Source: Okeania sp. SIO1I7 (lineage in GTDB: Bacteria; Cyanobacteriota; Cyanobacteriia; Cyanobacteriales; Microcoleaceae). From it: DNA of 64,000 nt. Made by a program: the position numbers and the translations under genes. The notes beneath the pieces are model-generated. The model was not told the DNA's origin. It searched no databases and saw only the letters and a program-made list of their open reading frames with translations. Location: contig JAAHGF010000008.1 in NCBI GenBank assembly GCA_010672585.1, forward strand, positions 630,998 through 694,997, in the 5' to 3' direction. How positions within the stretch are numbered: position 1 is the stretch's first letter; each line of letters opens with the position of its first letter. Of this stretch, positions 1 to 9,480 are shown piece by piece.

Positions 1-36
1 TTGCTAATTTTAGAGTAGATAAAGATTTGAAAAATT

Positions 37-162
<126 letters not shown>

Positions 163-219
163 ATTTAAACTACGATTTTAAAAATACAGATAAATAAGAT
201 TTATCAACAGAAAATGTTT

Positions 220-356
220 CATCTCGCGCCCTAACTGAGAAAGCTTACATACTAGCCAAATGGTAAAGGCACTTGACTCATAATCAAGCTAGCGAAAGCT
301 AATACAGGTTCAAATCCTGTGTATAAACAAACAGCTTTCTTAACTTGCGCGAGATG
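220..356 (+). ncRNA. Y RNA-like hairpin 2 with class II-like tRNA domain
   Basis: The outer helix CATCTCGCGC (220-229) with GCGCGAGATG (347-356) is perfect, and the second helix AGAAAGCT (238-245) with AGCTTTCT (333-340) is perfect too. Both differ from copy 1 by paired substitutions. The tRNA-like domain spans 246-327: D-arm GCC/GGC with GG loop, anticodon-like stem CTTGA/TCAAG with loop CTCATAA (CAT in anticodon position), a variable arm with a TAGC-GAAA-GCTA hairpin, and T-arm ACAGG/CCTGT with loop TTCAAAT. The long variable arm makes it resemble a class II tRNA. It is the best-formed copy. Confidence 0.72.
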
Positions 357-445
357 ATTAAAATTATTTAATTTCCACTAAGACTAAGAAATAGTAAAAA
401 AATCTGAATTCGATAATTTATAAAAATCACTAAAAATATAATTTT

Positions 446-565
446 CATCTCGCACCCTAACAGAAAAAGCTTACATACTAACCAAACAGCCCTTGATTTG
501 GATTCAAGAAAATGCGGGGTAAATTACTGTGTATGAAAAATAGCTTTTTTTACTTGTGCGAGATG
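446..565 (+). ncRNA. Y RNA-like hairpin 3, degraded tRNA domain
   Basis: The outer helix CATCTCGCAC (446-455) with GTGCGAGATG (556-565) is fully Watson-Crick and again covaries with copies 1 and 2. The second helix AAAAAGCT/AGCTTTTT is conserved. The inner domain (472-537, 66 nt) keeps an anticodon-like stem CTTGA/TCAAG with loop TTTGGAT, but the D-arm is shortened and the T-arm is poor. The helices are therefore conserved better than the tRNA-like tip, which fits selection on the end helix. Confidence 0.62.
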
Positions 566-674
566 ATTTAATAACGGCATAAAAGCGTTAATTATAATTT
601 AAAAATAAAAAAATATTAAGAGCATTATTTATTAATAAAAAAAAATATTTGTCGTTAATATTCGATAAAAAACA

Positions 675-1523
675 ATGTCAGACAAATCTAGGTTAAAGCT
701 TTCAAATGAAGCCTTAAGTTACTACAACAGAGGTGAAGAAGAGCAACGCTTATCGAAAGATGAAGGAAAGCTTGAATTGGCTCGCACCCAAGAACTTCTC
801 AGTCGTTTTTTACCCCCTCCTCCTGCTGTTATTTTCGATGTCGGTGGTGGTTCAGGTGTCTATGCTTTTTGGCTTGCTCAACAACGGTATGAAGTTCATC
901 TGATAGATGCAGTTCCTCTACACATACAGCAAGCTCAAAACTATTCCCAACTCCAACCTAATTATCCTCTTGCAAGCATGGAGGTTGGAGATGCTCGTCA
1001 ATTAGAACGACCAGATAAGAGCGTTGATGTTGTTCTCCTGTTTGGTCCCCTGTATCACTTAACAGAACGTAGCGATCGCTTAACTGCTTTGCGTGAAGCT
1101 GCTCGCATCTTAAAAACTGGTGGTCTTCTGTTTGCTATTGGTATTTCCCGCTTTGCTTCAACTTTTAGTGGATTATTTCAGGGAAATTTCGACGATCCGG
1201 AGTTCGTGGAAATTGTTCGACGAGATTTAGCTGAAGGTCAGCATCGCAACCCGAATAACCACCCTGCTTACTTTACTACGACATTTTTTCATCATCCTGA
1301 AGAACTGAAAACAGAGGTGGAAGAAGCAGGTTTATATTGTGAAAAAATGTTAGCTGTTGAAGGAGCGGGTTGGTTACTTCAAAATTTTGAGGAAAATTGG
1401 AATGACCCCAGTCGTCGTGAAAGAATGCTAGAAGCTATTCGTTGGATAGAAGCAGAACCTTCTTTATTAGGAATGAGCGCTCATATTATGGCTATTGGTA
1501 AACAATTAATAATTAATAATTAA
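675..1523 (+). CDS. class I SAM-dependent methyltransferase
   Basis: This 282-aa protein has a Rossmann methyltransferase core. Motif I is seen as VIFDVGGGSGVYAF near residues 53-66, the acidic end of strand 2 as HLIDA, and motif IV as VDVVLLFGPLYHLTE followed by LKTGGLL. The family uses S-adenosylmethionine, and the C-terminal half probably decides the substrate, which cannot be told from sequence. The ATG has no convincing ribosome-binding site; the upstream bases are AT-rich. It stands alone between the three tRNA-like hairpins and an L7/L12-like gene. A role in modifying those RNAs or a ribosomal protein is only a guess from position; a small-molecule methyltransferase is equally likely. 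The stop lies in a TTAATAA heptad array. Confidence 0.85.
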   Translation: MSDKSRLKLSNEALSYYNRGEEEQRLSKDEGKLELARTQELLSRFLPPPPAVIFDVGGGSGVYAFWLAQQRYEVHLIDAVPLHIQQAQNYSQLQPNYPLASMEVGDARQLERPDKSVDVVLLFGPLYHLTERSDRLTALREAARILKTGGLLFAIGISRFASTFSGLFQGNFDDPEFVEIVRRDLAEGQHRNPNNHPAYFTTTFFHHPEELKTEVEEAGLYCEKMLAVEGAGWLLQNFEENWNDPSRRERMLEAIRWIEAEPSLLGMSAHIMAIGKQLIINN

Positions 1524-1540
1524 TAATTAATAATTAATAT
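1505..1540. repeat. TTAATAA heptad tandem array
   Basis: Short tandem copies of the heptamer TTAATAA. The same array recurs near 5488-5504, 6604-6618, 12341-12379, 14550-14580, 32908-32938, 36770-36806, 37036-37062, 37205-37222 and at the right window edge. It often sits directly after a stop codon or beside a miniature element. Several elements appear to have inserted within such arrays. Confidence 0.8.
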
Positions 1541-1654
1541 CATGTCCGGTTGAACAGTTATAAATAAGGGAGTAGGGAGTAGGGAGAATAAAAAGATTTG
1601 TACTGCAAGTGACAGTTTTGTTTTTTTTATCACTAATTATCTGGAGATGATATA
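1537..1654. mobile_element. miniature element, TATCATGTCCGG family, copy 1
   Basis: The left end reads ATATCATGTCCGGTTGAAC and the right end TATCTGGAGATGATATAA, an imperfect terminal inverted repeat around about 118 bp of non-coding DNA with a G-rich GGGAGTAGGGAG run. Similar ends occur at 1769-1910, 14719-14862 and 42438-42630, with single ends near 15443, 21249, 23465 and 60930. No ORF is present, so it would need a transposase in trans. Confidence 0.6.
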
Positions 1655-1768
1655 ACAATTACCTCTCCTTGAAAATAAGAGGATTGAATAATTATGAAAT
1701 TTTTTCTTTATTATCCCCTTAAAATGGGAGGTTTTAAACCACAATTTTTAGGTAAAAAAAAATGAGTA
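1655..1768. repeat. interspersed ACCTCTCC...TTTAAACC repeat
   Basis: A non-coding repeat that starts TTACCTCTCCTTGAAAA and ends near GGTTTTAAACCACAATT. Related copies are at about 12378-12545, 23380-23460 (inverted), 32938-33085 and 58265-58350. Better copies end in TAATTATTCGGTAA. No gene is seen in it. Confidence 0.55.
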
Positions 1769-1910
1769 ATATCATGTCCGTTGGTATCGGAGCGTGTATA
1801 AAGTTGGGGAAATATCTAGCGCCATACATATAAGGTTTTTCCTTCTCTTAAAGCTTCTTCCTTCTTCCTTACCTTCTTTATACAATACCGATGCTACCGG
1901 ACATGATATA
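1769..1910. mobile_element. miniature element, TATCATGTCCGG family, copy 2
   Basis: The termini are a roughly 36-bp inverted repeat: ATATCATGTCCGTTGGTATC at the left matches the complement of the right end, which reads GATGCTACCGGACATGATAT, and the match continues inward to GTATAAAG/CTTTATAC. The interior (about 70 bp) is pyrimidine-rich CTTCTTCCTT sequence with no ORF. The 42438-42630 element shares the ACCGATGCTACCGG end. Confidence 0.72.
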
Positions 1911-1985
1911 AACCAAATGTTTGTTTGAGCAGTTTGGTTGATAAATTTTTAGTAGATAAAATTTTTATTATATGGAGAAAGCATC

Positions 1986-2375
1986 ATGTCTGTAAAAACT
2001 GATGAAATATTGGAACAAATAAAATCTATAACAATGTTGGAAGCTACAGAATTGGTGAAACAAATAGAAGATTGTTTTCAAGTAAGTGCCGATCGAATTA
2101 TTGTAGTAAAACCTTATGAAAAGTTCGACAATAATGATAAAGATGACCATGAAGCCAAAACTATTTTTGATATTGTCTTAGAGGAATTTCCTGCTAATAA
2201 AAAAATATCTTTTATTAAGGAGATACGCAGTTTAAATATCTTTGGAAGTTTACAGGAAACTAAAAAAGTTGTTGATAATTTACCCCAAATTATTAAATCT
2301 AATGTCAATATTCAGGAGGCCGAACAGATTAAGCAAAAATTAGAGGAATTAGGAGCAACAGTTTCTTTGAAATAA
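1986..2375 (+). CDS. divergent ribosomal protein L7/L12-like protein
   Basis: This 129-aa protein matches the L7/L12 plan. The N-terminal helical dimerisation segment (VKTDEILEQIKSITMLEATE) is followed by a hinge, then the C-terminal domain (FDIVLEEF onward) ending EQIKQKLEELGATVSLK, which closely follows the usual L7/L12 end. The hinge is not the Ala/Gly-rich linker of true L7/L12 and the central part is divergent, and no rplJ or rpoB is adjacent, so it is probably a paralogue, not the housekeeping rplL. It may dock on ribosomes or translation GTPases by the family fold. A GGAGAAAGCATC sequence just upstream supports the ATG. It is 7 bp from the next gene and probably co-transcribed with it. 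Confidence 0.8.
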   Translation: MSVKTDEILEQIKSITMLEATELVKQIEDCFQVSADRIIVVKPYEKFDNNDKDDHEAKTIFDIVLEEFPANKKISFIKEIRSLNIFGSLQETKKVVDNLPQIIKSNVNIQEAEQIKQKLEELGATVSLK

Positions 2376-2382
2376 TTTTTGT

Positions 2383-2808
2383 ATGTGCAATAAAACTTTT
2401 TATTTCACCAGTAATGAGTTAGAAAATATTGTTAGTGAATTTAATGATTGTACCTTGCCAAAAAGCAATTGGAATCATGCTGCACATTTAATTGTTGCCC
2501 TTTGGTATTTGACTAACTATTCCGAGTTAGAGGCAATAAATAATATTCGCGATCGCATCAAAAAATATAACGTTGCAGTAGGTACTAAAAACACTAAAAA
2601 TAGTGGTTATCACGAAACAATTACCCTGTTTTGGGTGAAAATGATTCAGAAATATTTGACTACAAATTCAGCGAATAACTCTTTTGCAGAAAATGCCAAT
2701 AATTTAGTCAACTTTTACGAAAATTCAGCTTTACCTTTTGAATATTACAGTAGAGAATTTCTGATGTCTGAGTCAGCTCGAAAAAATTGGGTAGAACCAG
2801 ATTTATAA
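2383..2808 (+). CDS. conserved hypothetical protein (WNHAAHL motif)
   Basis: A 141-aa soluble, mainly helical protein that I do not recognise by name. A WNHAAHLIVALWYL stretch near residues 27-40 and a GYHETITLFW stretch near 72-81 are His- and aromatic-rich and look like conserved functional motifs; the C-terminus has FYSREFLMSESARKNW-like sequence. It has no signal peptide or membrane helix. It starts 7 bp after the L7/L12-like gene, so the two probably form one operon upstream of the fourth Y RNA-like hairpin and the Ro-like gene. The stop is followed by a GTCAGAA heptad repeat (2811-2840). Confidence 0.7.
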   Translation: MCNKTFYFTSNELENIVSEFNDCTLPKSNWNHAAHLIVALWYLTNYSELEAINNIRDRIKKYNVAVGTKNTKNSGYHETITLFWVKMIQKYLTTNSANNSFAENANNLVNFYENSALPFEYYSREFLMSESARKNWVEPDL

Positions 2809-2950
2809 GTCAGAAGTCAAAAGTCAGAAGTCAGAAGTGAAAGTTGATAGACTTAAAGTATTTACTATACAATTTAAAAATGGTTATAACCAGATTTAAA
2901 ATTGTTGTCAAATCTTTCAAACTAAGCTTAAAGCTATAAAATATGCAGTT

Positions 2951-3028
2951 ATCGTCGCGCCCCAACTGAGAGAGTTTACATACAAATATCTATAGTTTAG
3001 TAAAACTCTTTGAACTTGTGGGGTGTAT
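2951..3028 (+). ncRNA. Y RNA-like hairpin 4, minimal
   Basis: This copy keeps the 5' motif GCGCCCCAACTGAGAGAG, the inner helix AGAGTTT/AAACTCT, TACATAC, and the 3' motif AACTTGTGGGG. The tRNA-like tip is replaced by a short A/T loop. The end helix pairs CCCC (2960-2963) with GGGG (3020-3023), extended by G-U pairs. It therefore looks like the family reduced to its helical base, which fits conserved protein binding at the base. It lies about 0.6 kb upstream of the Ro-like gene. Confidence 0.55.
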
Positions 3029-5105
<2,077 letters not shown>

Positions 5106-5181
5106 CTGAGTTGGTAGTTCAATTGTGCGTTGGTGCCATTAAAAGCACTAAACTACAACGTTATAGTTATGGAGAACAATT

Positions 5182-5490
5182 GTGACTAGAAGATACAAGT
5201 CAAAAAAGCCTAATCTTCTTTATCAAAGATTAACAGAAGCATTGGAAAATGGTACTAAAGTCCGCATTGAAGCAGAGGAAACTTATTATGGTCTTCCCGT
5301 TAGTGTAACGGAAGATTTTGTGGAAATTATGGTATTAGTACCACCAGATGAATTTGATGAAGAAGATGATACTTTTAAACAGGTGACATGGTTGATTCGA
5401 CTTAAGTCTATTTTTGCGATCGCATATCCTACAGAATATTGGTCAAGTGCAAGATTAGAAAGACTATTGGAAATAGGTGTTACCGAATAA
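5182..5490 (+). CDS. small Sm-like-pattern protein, copy 1
   Basis: This 102-aa protein begins at GTG, set by GGAG seven bases upstream and by the same GTG context in the paralogue at 11767. The pattern NGTKVRIEAEETYYGLPVSV, then VEIMVLV, an acidic loop DEFDEEDD, then TWLIRLKSIFAIAYP resembles the five-strand Sm/LSm order (hydrophobic strands, a turn, and a late IRxxxIxxI strand). This is my inference, not a recognised family. It lies 77 bp after the Ro-like gene, is probably in its operon, and is duplicated together with the Ro 3' end. A role as an RNA-binding partner of Ro is plausible but unproven. Confidence 0.72.
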   Translation: MTRRYKSKKPNLLYQRLTEALENGTKVRIEAEETYYGLPVSVTEDFVEIMVLVPPDEFDEEDDTFKQVTWLIRLKSIFAIAYPTEYWSSARLERLLEIGVTE

Positions 5491-5505
5491 TTAATAATTA
5501 ATAAT

Positions 5506-6603
5506 GGCTTTGTTGGACAAAAGACGATCTGGTAAGCTATTTTTTTGCTAGTCCCTTACTCAAGCGAACGCTAACTTTAGCGAGATTAATATTTGATTTA
5601 TCTATTGTCCAATAGTTATCTTGAGTTGAGATACAGTCATAGGAAAGCAAACGCTAACTTGAGCGAGATAGATATTTGATTTACTATTGTCCAATAGTTA
5701 TCTTGATTTTAGATACAGTCACAGGAAGAGCAAACGCTAACTTGAGCGAGATAGATATTTGATTTACTATTGTCCAATAGTTATCTTGATTTTAGATACA
5801 GTCACAGGAAGAGCAAACGCTAACTTGAGCGAGATAGATATTTGATTTACTATTGTCCAATAGTTATCTTGATTTTAGATACAGTCATAGGAAGAGCAAA
5901 CGCTAACTTTAGCGAGATAGATATTTGATTTACTATTGTCCAATAGTTATCTTGATTTTAGATACAGTCATAGGAAAGCGATCGCTAACTTGAGCGAGAT
6001 AGATATTTGATTTACTATTGTCCAATAGTTATCTTGATTTTAGATACAGTCACAGGAAGAGCAAACGCTAACTTGAGCGAGATAGATATTTGATTTACTA
6101 TTGTCCAATAGTTATCTTGATTTTAGATACAGTCACAGGAAGAGCAAACGCTAACTTTAGCGAGATTAATATTTGATTTACTATTGTCCAATAGTTATCT
6201 TGATTTTAGAACAGTCACACGAAAGTGATCGCTAACTTGAGCGAGATTGATATTTGATTTATCTATTGTCCAATAGTTATCTTGATTTTAGATACAGTCA
6301 TAGGAAGAGCGATCGCTAACTTGAGCGAGATAGATATTTGATTTATCTATTGTCCAATAGTTATCTTGATTTTAGATACAGTCATAGGAAGAGCGATCGC
6401 TAACTTGAGCGAGATAGATATTTGATTTACTATTGTCCAATAGTTATCTTGATTTTAGATACAGTCATAGGAAAGCAAACGCTAACTTGAGCGAGATAGA
6501 TATTTGATTTATCTATTGTCCAATAGTTACAGCAGTTTCCGCGCATTATTGTTGTACATCTCGGGAGTCTAGTCGCAGCTATATACTTTCATGCAACAAA
6601 GCC
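5506..6603. mobile_element. TIR-bounded element filled with tandem repeats
   Basis: The ends are GGCTTTGTTG and CAACAAAGCC, a perfect 10-bp inverted repeat of a type common for IS ends. Both flanks read ATTAATAAT, consistent with a target duplication although the flank is itself a heptad array. No transposase is inside; the interior is a long tandem array. It separates the first copy of the small Sm-like gene from the Ro 3' pseudogene. Confidence 0.7.
5565..6530. repeat. about 12 tandem copies of an 83-bp unit
   Basis: Each unit contains CGCTAACTTGAGCGAGATAG, then a perfect inverted repeat ACTATTG-TC-CAATAGT, then TTATCTTGATTTTAGATAC and AGTCACAGGAAGAG. The units differ by point changes: CAAACGC versus CGATCGC before CTAAC, TAGATATT versus TTAATATT, TTTACTATT versus TTTATCTATT. 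About twelve AGCGAGA anchors are spaced about 83 bp apart. The palindrome ACTATTGTCCAATAGT also occurs in the miniature elements at 18600 and 53056. No ORF. Confidence 0.88.
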
Positions 6604-6629
6604 ATTAATAATTAATAAGGGGGAAATTA

Positions 6630-6829
<200 letters not shown>

Positions 6830-6912
6830 AGTAGTTATAGTAGGGATGTTCCAGGGAGCGTCCCTATTCTCAGTTGTATTTCTCCGGAAGCAGAATAAAA
6901 CAGATGATATAA

Positions 6913-7722
6913 TTGAGCAACAATAACTTGATTTATAGGACAATACTTTTAGCGAGGGTAAAATTTATGCTTAAACAACCCCAGAAATTGCCAGACTACA
7001 TCATAAATACAGCATTGCGCTTATTTTACAACGCTGATGAAAATCACCCTCACAAAGAAGTTTACCTAGATTCAATGGAAACAATATATAGTTGTATCCG
7101 GGACAACGATTTTTTATCTCTATATTTTCTCCTACGGTTACTGTATGTAACTGACAAAAGTCGTGCTAGCAAACAAAAAGTTTATCCTTTACTAGAAGCT
7201 AATTTAGAAAAATTAGAAAAATCATTACTGCCATTATTACAGCATCCGTCAGTCAGGAAAATACCAAATGCTGTCGCCACTACTCCTATTCCAGAGCAAG
7301 GAGAGGCAATGGCAGCATTGTTTTTGAATTTAGGCAACTTAATTAACAACTTTCCCAAAGCAAACCGAGCTACTAATAAATCTCAACAGACTATCTCACT
7401 TGCTCCAGAGCAAGGAGAAGCAATGGCAGCATTGTTTTTGAATTTAGGTAACCTAATTAACGACTTTCCCAAAGCAAACCGAGCTACTAATATAGAAATC
7501 GCTATTCAATGTCAAGAAATAGCTTTGACACGATTTACTCGTCAATCTTTTCCTGAATACTGGGCTAACTGCAACAACGATTTAGGAGTATCATATCTTT
7601 TCCGTATCTTGGGAGAAAAAGGAGAAAATATAGAAAAGGCTATCCGTTTTTTCCAAAACGCTTTAGAAGTACACACCGTTCTACTAAACTTACCCAAACT
7701 TACCCATGCCGGAATTGCATGA
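6913..7722 (+). CDS. TPR-type protein, 3' truncated by a TnpB element
   Basis: The 269-aa frame starts at TTG with no clear ribosome-binding site. It begins with a helical region (YRTILLARVKFMLKQPQKLP) typical of cyanobacterial TPR/CHAT sensor proteins and ends with a TPR-like unit (EYWANCNNDLGVSYLF, NIEKAIRFFQNALEV). A 30-residue segment beginning PEQGEAMAALFLNLGNLIN is repeated twice back to back, an internal duplication. The last 14 residues are encoded by the right end of a TnpB element (from about 7679), so the natural C-terminus, perhaps more TPRs and a CHAT peptidase, is lost. It is probably a non-functional remnant. Confidence 0.65.
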   Translation: MSNNNLIYRTILLARVKFMLKQPQKLPDYIINTALRLFYNADENHPHKEVYLDSMETIYSCIRDNDFLSLYFLLRLLYVTDKSRASKQKVYPLLEANLEKLEKSLLPLLQHPSVRKIPNAVATTPIPEQGEAMAALFLNLGNLINNFPKANRATNKSQQTISLAPEQGEAMAALFLNLGNLINDFPKANRATNIEIAIQCQEIALTRFTRQSFPEYWANCNNDLGVSYLFRILGEKGENIEKAIRFFQNALEVHTVLLNLPKLTHAGIA

Positions 7723-7814
7723 GCTTTGGAGCTAGCTTCCTGTTTCTCTGAAGACCACTGACCGCAGTCTGTAACTTATCTTCTCCACAGGCTTAAATTC
7801 GCTTGGAACTCAAG
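7679..7814 (-). mobile_element. right end of TnpB element (omega-RNA-like region)
   Basis: About 136 bp downstream of the broken tnpB stop match 62335-62470 on the other strand: AATTTAAGCCTGTGGAGA, TTACAGACTGCGGTC, CAGGAAGCTA and the terminal GGGTAAGTTTGGGTAAG direct repeat. In IS200/IS605 elements the omega RNA spans the tnpB 3' end and this right end. The two copies in the window define the conserved part. Whether any RNA is made from this decayed copy is unknown. Confidence 0.6.
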
Positions 7815-7851
7815 CTACTGATACACATAGTTTTTCAAGTTGATAGCAGCG

Positions 7852-7875
7852 TTTCCTACGGAATGCTCCGCAAAC
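7852..7875. repeat. short interspersed repeat inserted in tnpB (1)
   Basis: A 24-bp copy of the family with core TACGGAATGCTCCGCA lies inside the codons for DRD/NAAINL of the decayed tnpB. The homologous fragment at 62269-62334 lacks it, so this is a true insertion. Confidence 0.8.
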
Positions 7876-7910
7876 AAATCTCTATCAGCTTCAAAACCGC
7901 ATTCGCTACA

Positions 7911-7935
7911 TTTGCTAACGCAAAGCTGCGCTAAC
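7911..7935. repeat. short interspersed repeat inserted in tnpB (2)
   Basis: A 25-bp palindrome-like insert (TTTGCTAACGCAAAG followed by CTGCGCTAAC) splits the tnpB zinc-finger region between HLRTY and CSECG. It introduces an in-frame stop on the minus strand. Confidence 0.7.
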
Positions 7936-8483
7936 ATAAGTTCTCAAGTGTAACGGCATTTTCTGTTGATGACCACAGTTTGAACATATTTGAGAACTTG
8001 GGTAAAATCTATCCGCTATGACTAATTTACTGCCGTACCATTCACATTTGTATGTAAGCTGACGTTTAAATTCATAAAAACCACAGTCTGCTATGGCACT
8101 TGCCAGTTTATGATTTTTAAGCATTCCACTTACGTTCAAGTCCTCAATTACTTAGGTGGCTGTGGTTTTTAGCTAACCATGAAGTGAGTTTATGTAGTGC
8201 GTCTGCTCTGATATCGGCTACTTTCTTGTGAACCTTTGCTAGTTTTTTTACTGCTTTGCGTCGGTTTTTGGAACCAATAACTTTTTTGCTGACTGCACGT
8301 TGATGACGAACTAATTGTTTTTTTGCTTGTCTGTAGGCTTTGACATTAGCAAATTTACTGCCATCAGAACAGGTTGCTAATGTATTTATGCCTATGTCTA
8401 CACCAATAGTTTCTCCTACTTTTTCTGTTGGGTATGCTTCAAAGTCGTACTTGAAACTGATGTACCAACTATCTGCACGTTTT

Positions 8484-8529
8484 GTTAGCGTTTGCGCAGC
8501 ATTCCGATAGGAAAGCTCCTCTGAAAGAG
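8484..8529. repeat. short interspersed repeat inserted in tnpB (3)
   Basis: About 46 bp combine GTTAGCGTTTGCGCAGCATT, CCGATAGGAAAGCTCC and TCTGAAAGAG. It sits between NVRIAS and ADSWYISF of the decayed tnpB and shifts the frame. The CTCTTTCAGAGGAGCT part recurs at about 15018-15034 and in similar form at 15641-15655. Confidence 0.75.
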
Positions 8530-9088
8530 GCTATTCTCACATTTTTTACTCTGCAATTCGGTAAAATTTCATAAGTTTTTACTATTCCTATTCTAGGGAG
8601 TTTGATATAGTTTCCTCTCAGGATTTTAATGCTTCCTTCTAAATAGAAATTATCCTTTTTACCTTTTTTCTTGAACTTAGGAAATCCACGTCCTTTAATA
8701 GTTAAAAAGTTTTTAAATGCCCTTTCTAAATCTCTTAAGGCTTGCTGAGGGGCACACTTTGATACTTCATAATACCAGGGATTTTCACTTTTTACTTCAG
8801 CTACCAAACGTTTATGCAAAGTAATAGCACTAGGACGTTTTTTAGTTGCCTCGTATTCAGAAATACAAGTTGCTAATCCCCAATTATAAGCATGACGTGC
8901 TACACCAGCGTGCTTGGCAAGTAATGTCTTTTGTTTATTGTTAAGTTTTAGCTTAGTTTTAAAGGATTTCATAATTATTGTTTTTGTTGGCACTCAAGGG
9001 CAGTTCTGCTGTTTCATATATACTTAATAAGTTGAACATAAATTTAGTATATCACAGTAAATGTCTAATAGTGTTTAATTTTGTCTAA

Positions 9089-9238
9089 TTATTTTAATAC
9101 TGCTGATAACCCTAATTCTTTCAGACTCTCTTTGACCGAGTCAATAGTAATTCTCCCTTCAAGCTCATCTCTTCTTTTAGAGAGCCTTTCTATTAAGCTA
9201 TTAAGTTCATCCTCGCTCAAGCTATTTTTTAAATTCAT
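9089..9238 (-). CDS. small hypothetical protein (49 aa)
   Basis: An ATG at 9238 opens a 49-codon frame: MNLKNSLSEDELNSLIERLS, then a basic KRRDELEG turn, then TIDSVKESLKELGLSAVLK. It has a helical, charged, non-random composition and no low-complexity repeats. It lies upstream of and on the same strand as the decayed tnpB. AAGG is only three bases before the ATG, so initiation is uncertain. I do not recognise it; a small helical DNA-binding or antitoxin-like protein is possible, without evidence. Confidence 0.4.
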   Translation of the reverse strand: MNLKNSLSEDELNSLIERLSKRRDELEGRITIDSVKESLKELGLSAVLK

Positions 9239-9388
9239 GTGCCTTTTTGAGTTTAAATAGTCCCAAGATTGTCACTATATTGATTTTAGATCATTCATTA
9301 TATAATTAGTAAAATCGAATAAAAATTACTTGAGCGTGATGATTTAGACTAAGATTGTAACAAACTAAGAGCAAATTTTGTAACGATC

Positions 9389-9480
9389 AGGACTTACACA
9401 TGAGGTACGAAAAACTAGGATTTGAGATTGCTTTCCTGTGGGTCGCAATGACGAAAATACCTTGTAATGTGTAAGTCCTA
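9389..9480. mobile_element. miniature element, GGACTTACGCA family, copy 1
   Basis: About 92 bp between CAGGACTTACACAT and ATGTGTAAGTCCTA, an inverted repeat. The interior reads AGGATTTGAGATTGCTTTCC then GTCGCAATGACGAAAAT. Close copies are at 41319-41413 and, inverted, at 45554-45646. A second subfamily with the same ends lies at 18600-18688 and 53056-53145. Non-coding. Confidence 0.8.

Larger units (their letters stand above)
7815..8972 (-). pseudogene. tnpB: tnpB (IS200/IS605 RNA-guided nuclease), decayed
   Basis: Read from ATG at 8972 the frame gives MKSFKTKLKLNNKQKTLLAK, then PKFKKKGKKDNFY, IGVDIGINTLATC, LNVSGMLKNHKLA, FYPSSQICSNCGHQQ and CSECGFEADRD...NAAINL, the usual TnpB order with the RuvC Asp and zinc-finger Cys. 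It is broken by three short repeat insertions (8484-8529, 7911-7935, 7852-7875) and by one extra base near 8148-8150 that turns HLVIEDLNV into HLSN-stop. No tnpA is adjacent. The fragment at 62269-62334 shows the uninterrupted C-terminal sequence. It is not expected to be active. Confidence 0.88.

Noticed and set aside
5565-6530. CRISPR array
   Set aside because: Units are about 83 bp and contiguous, without unique spacers, and there are no cas genes.
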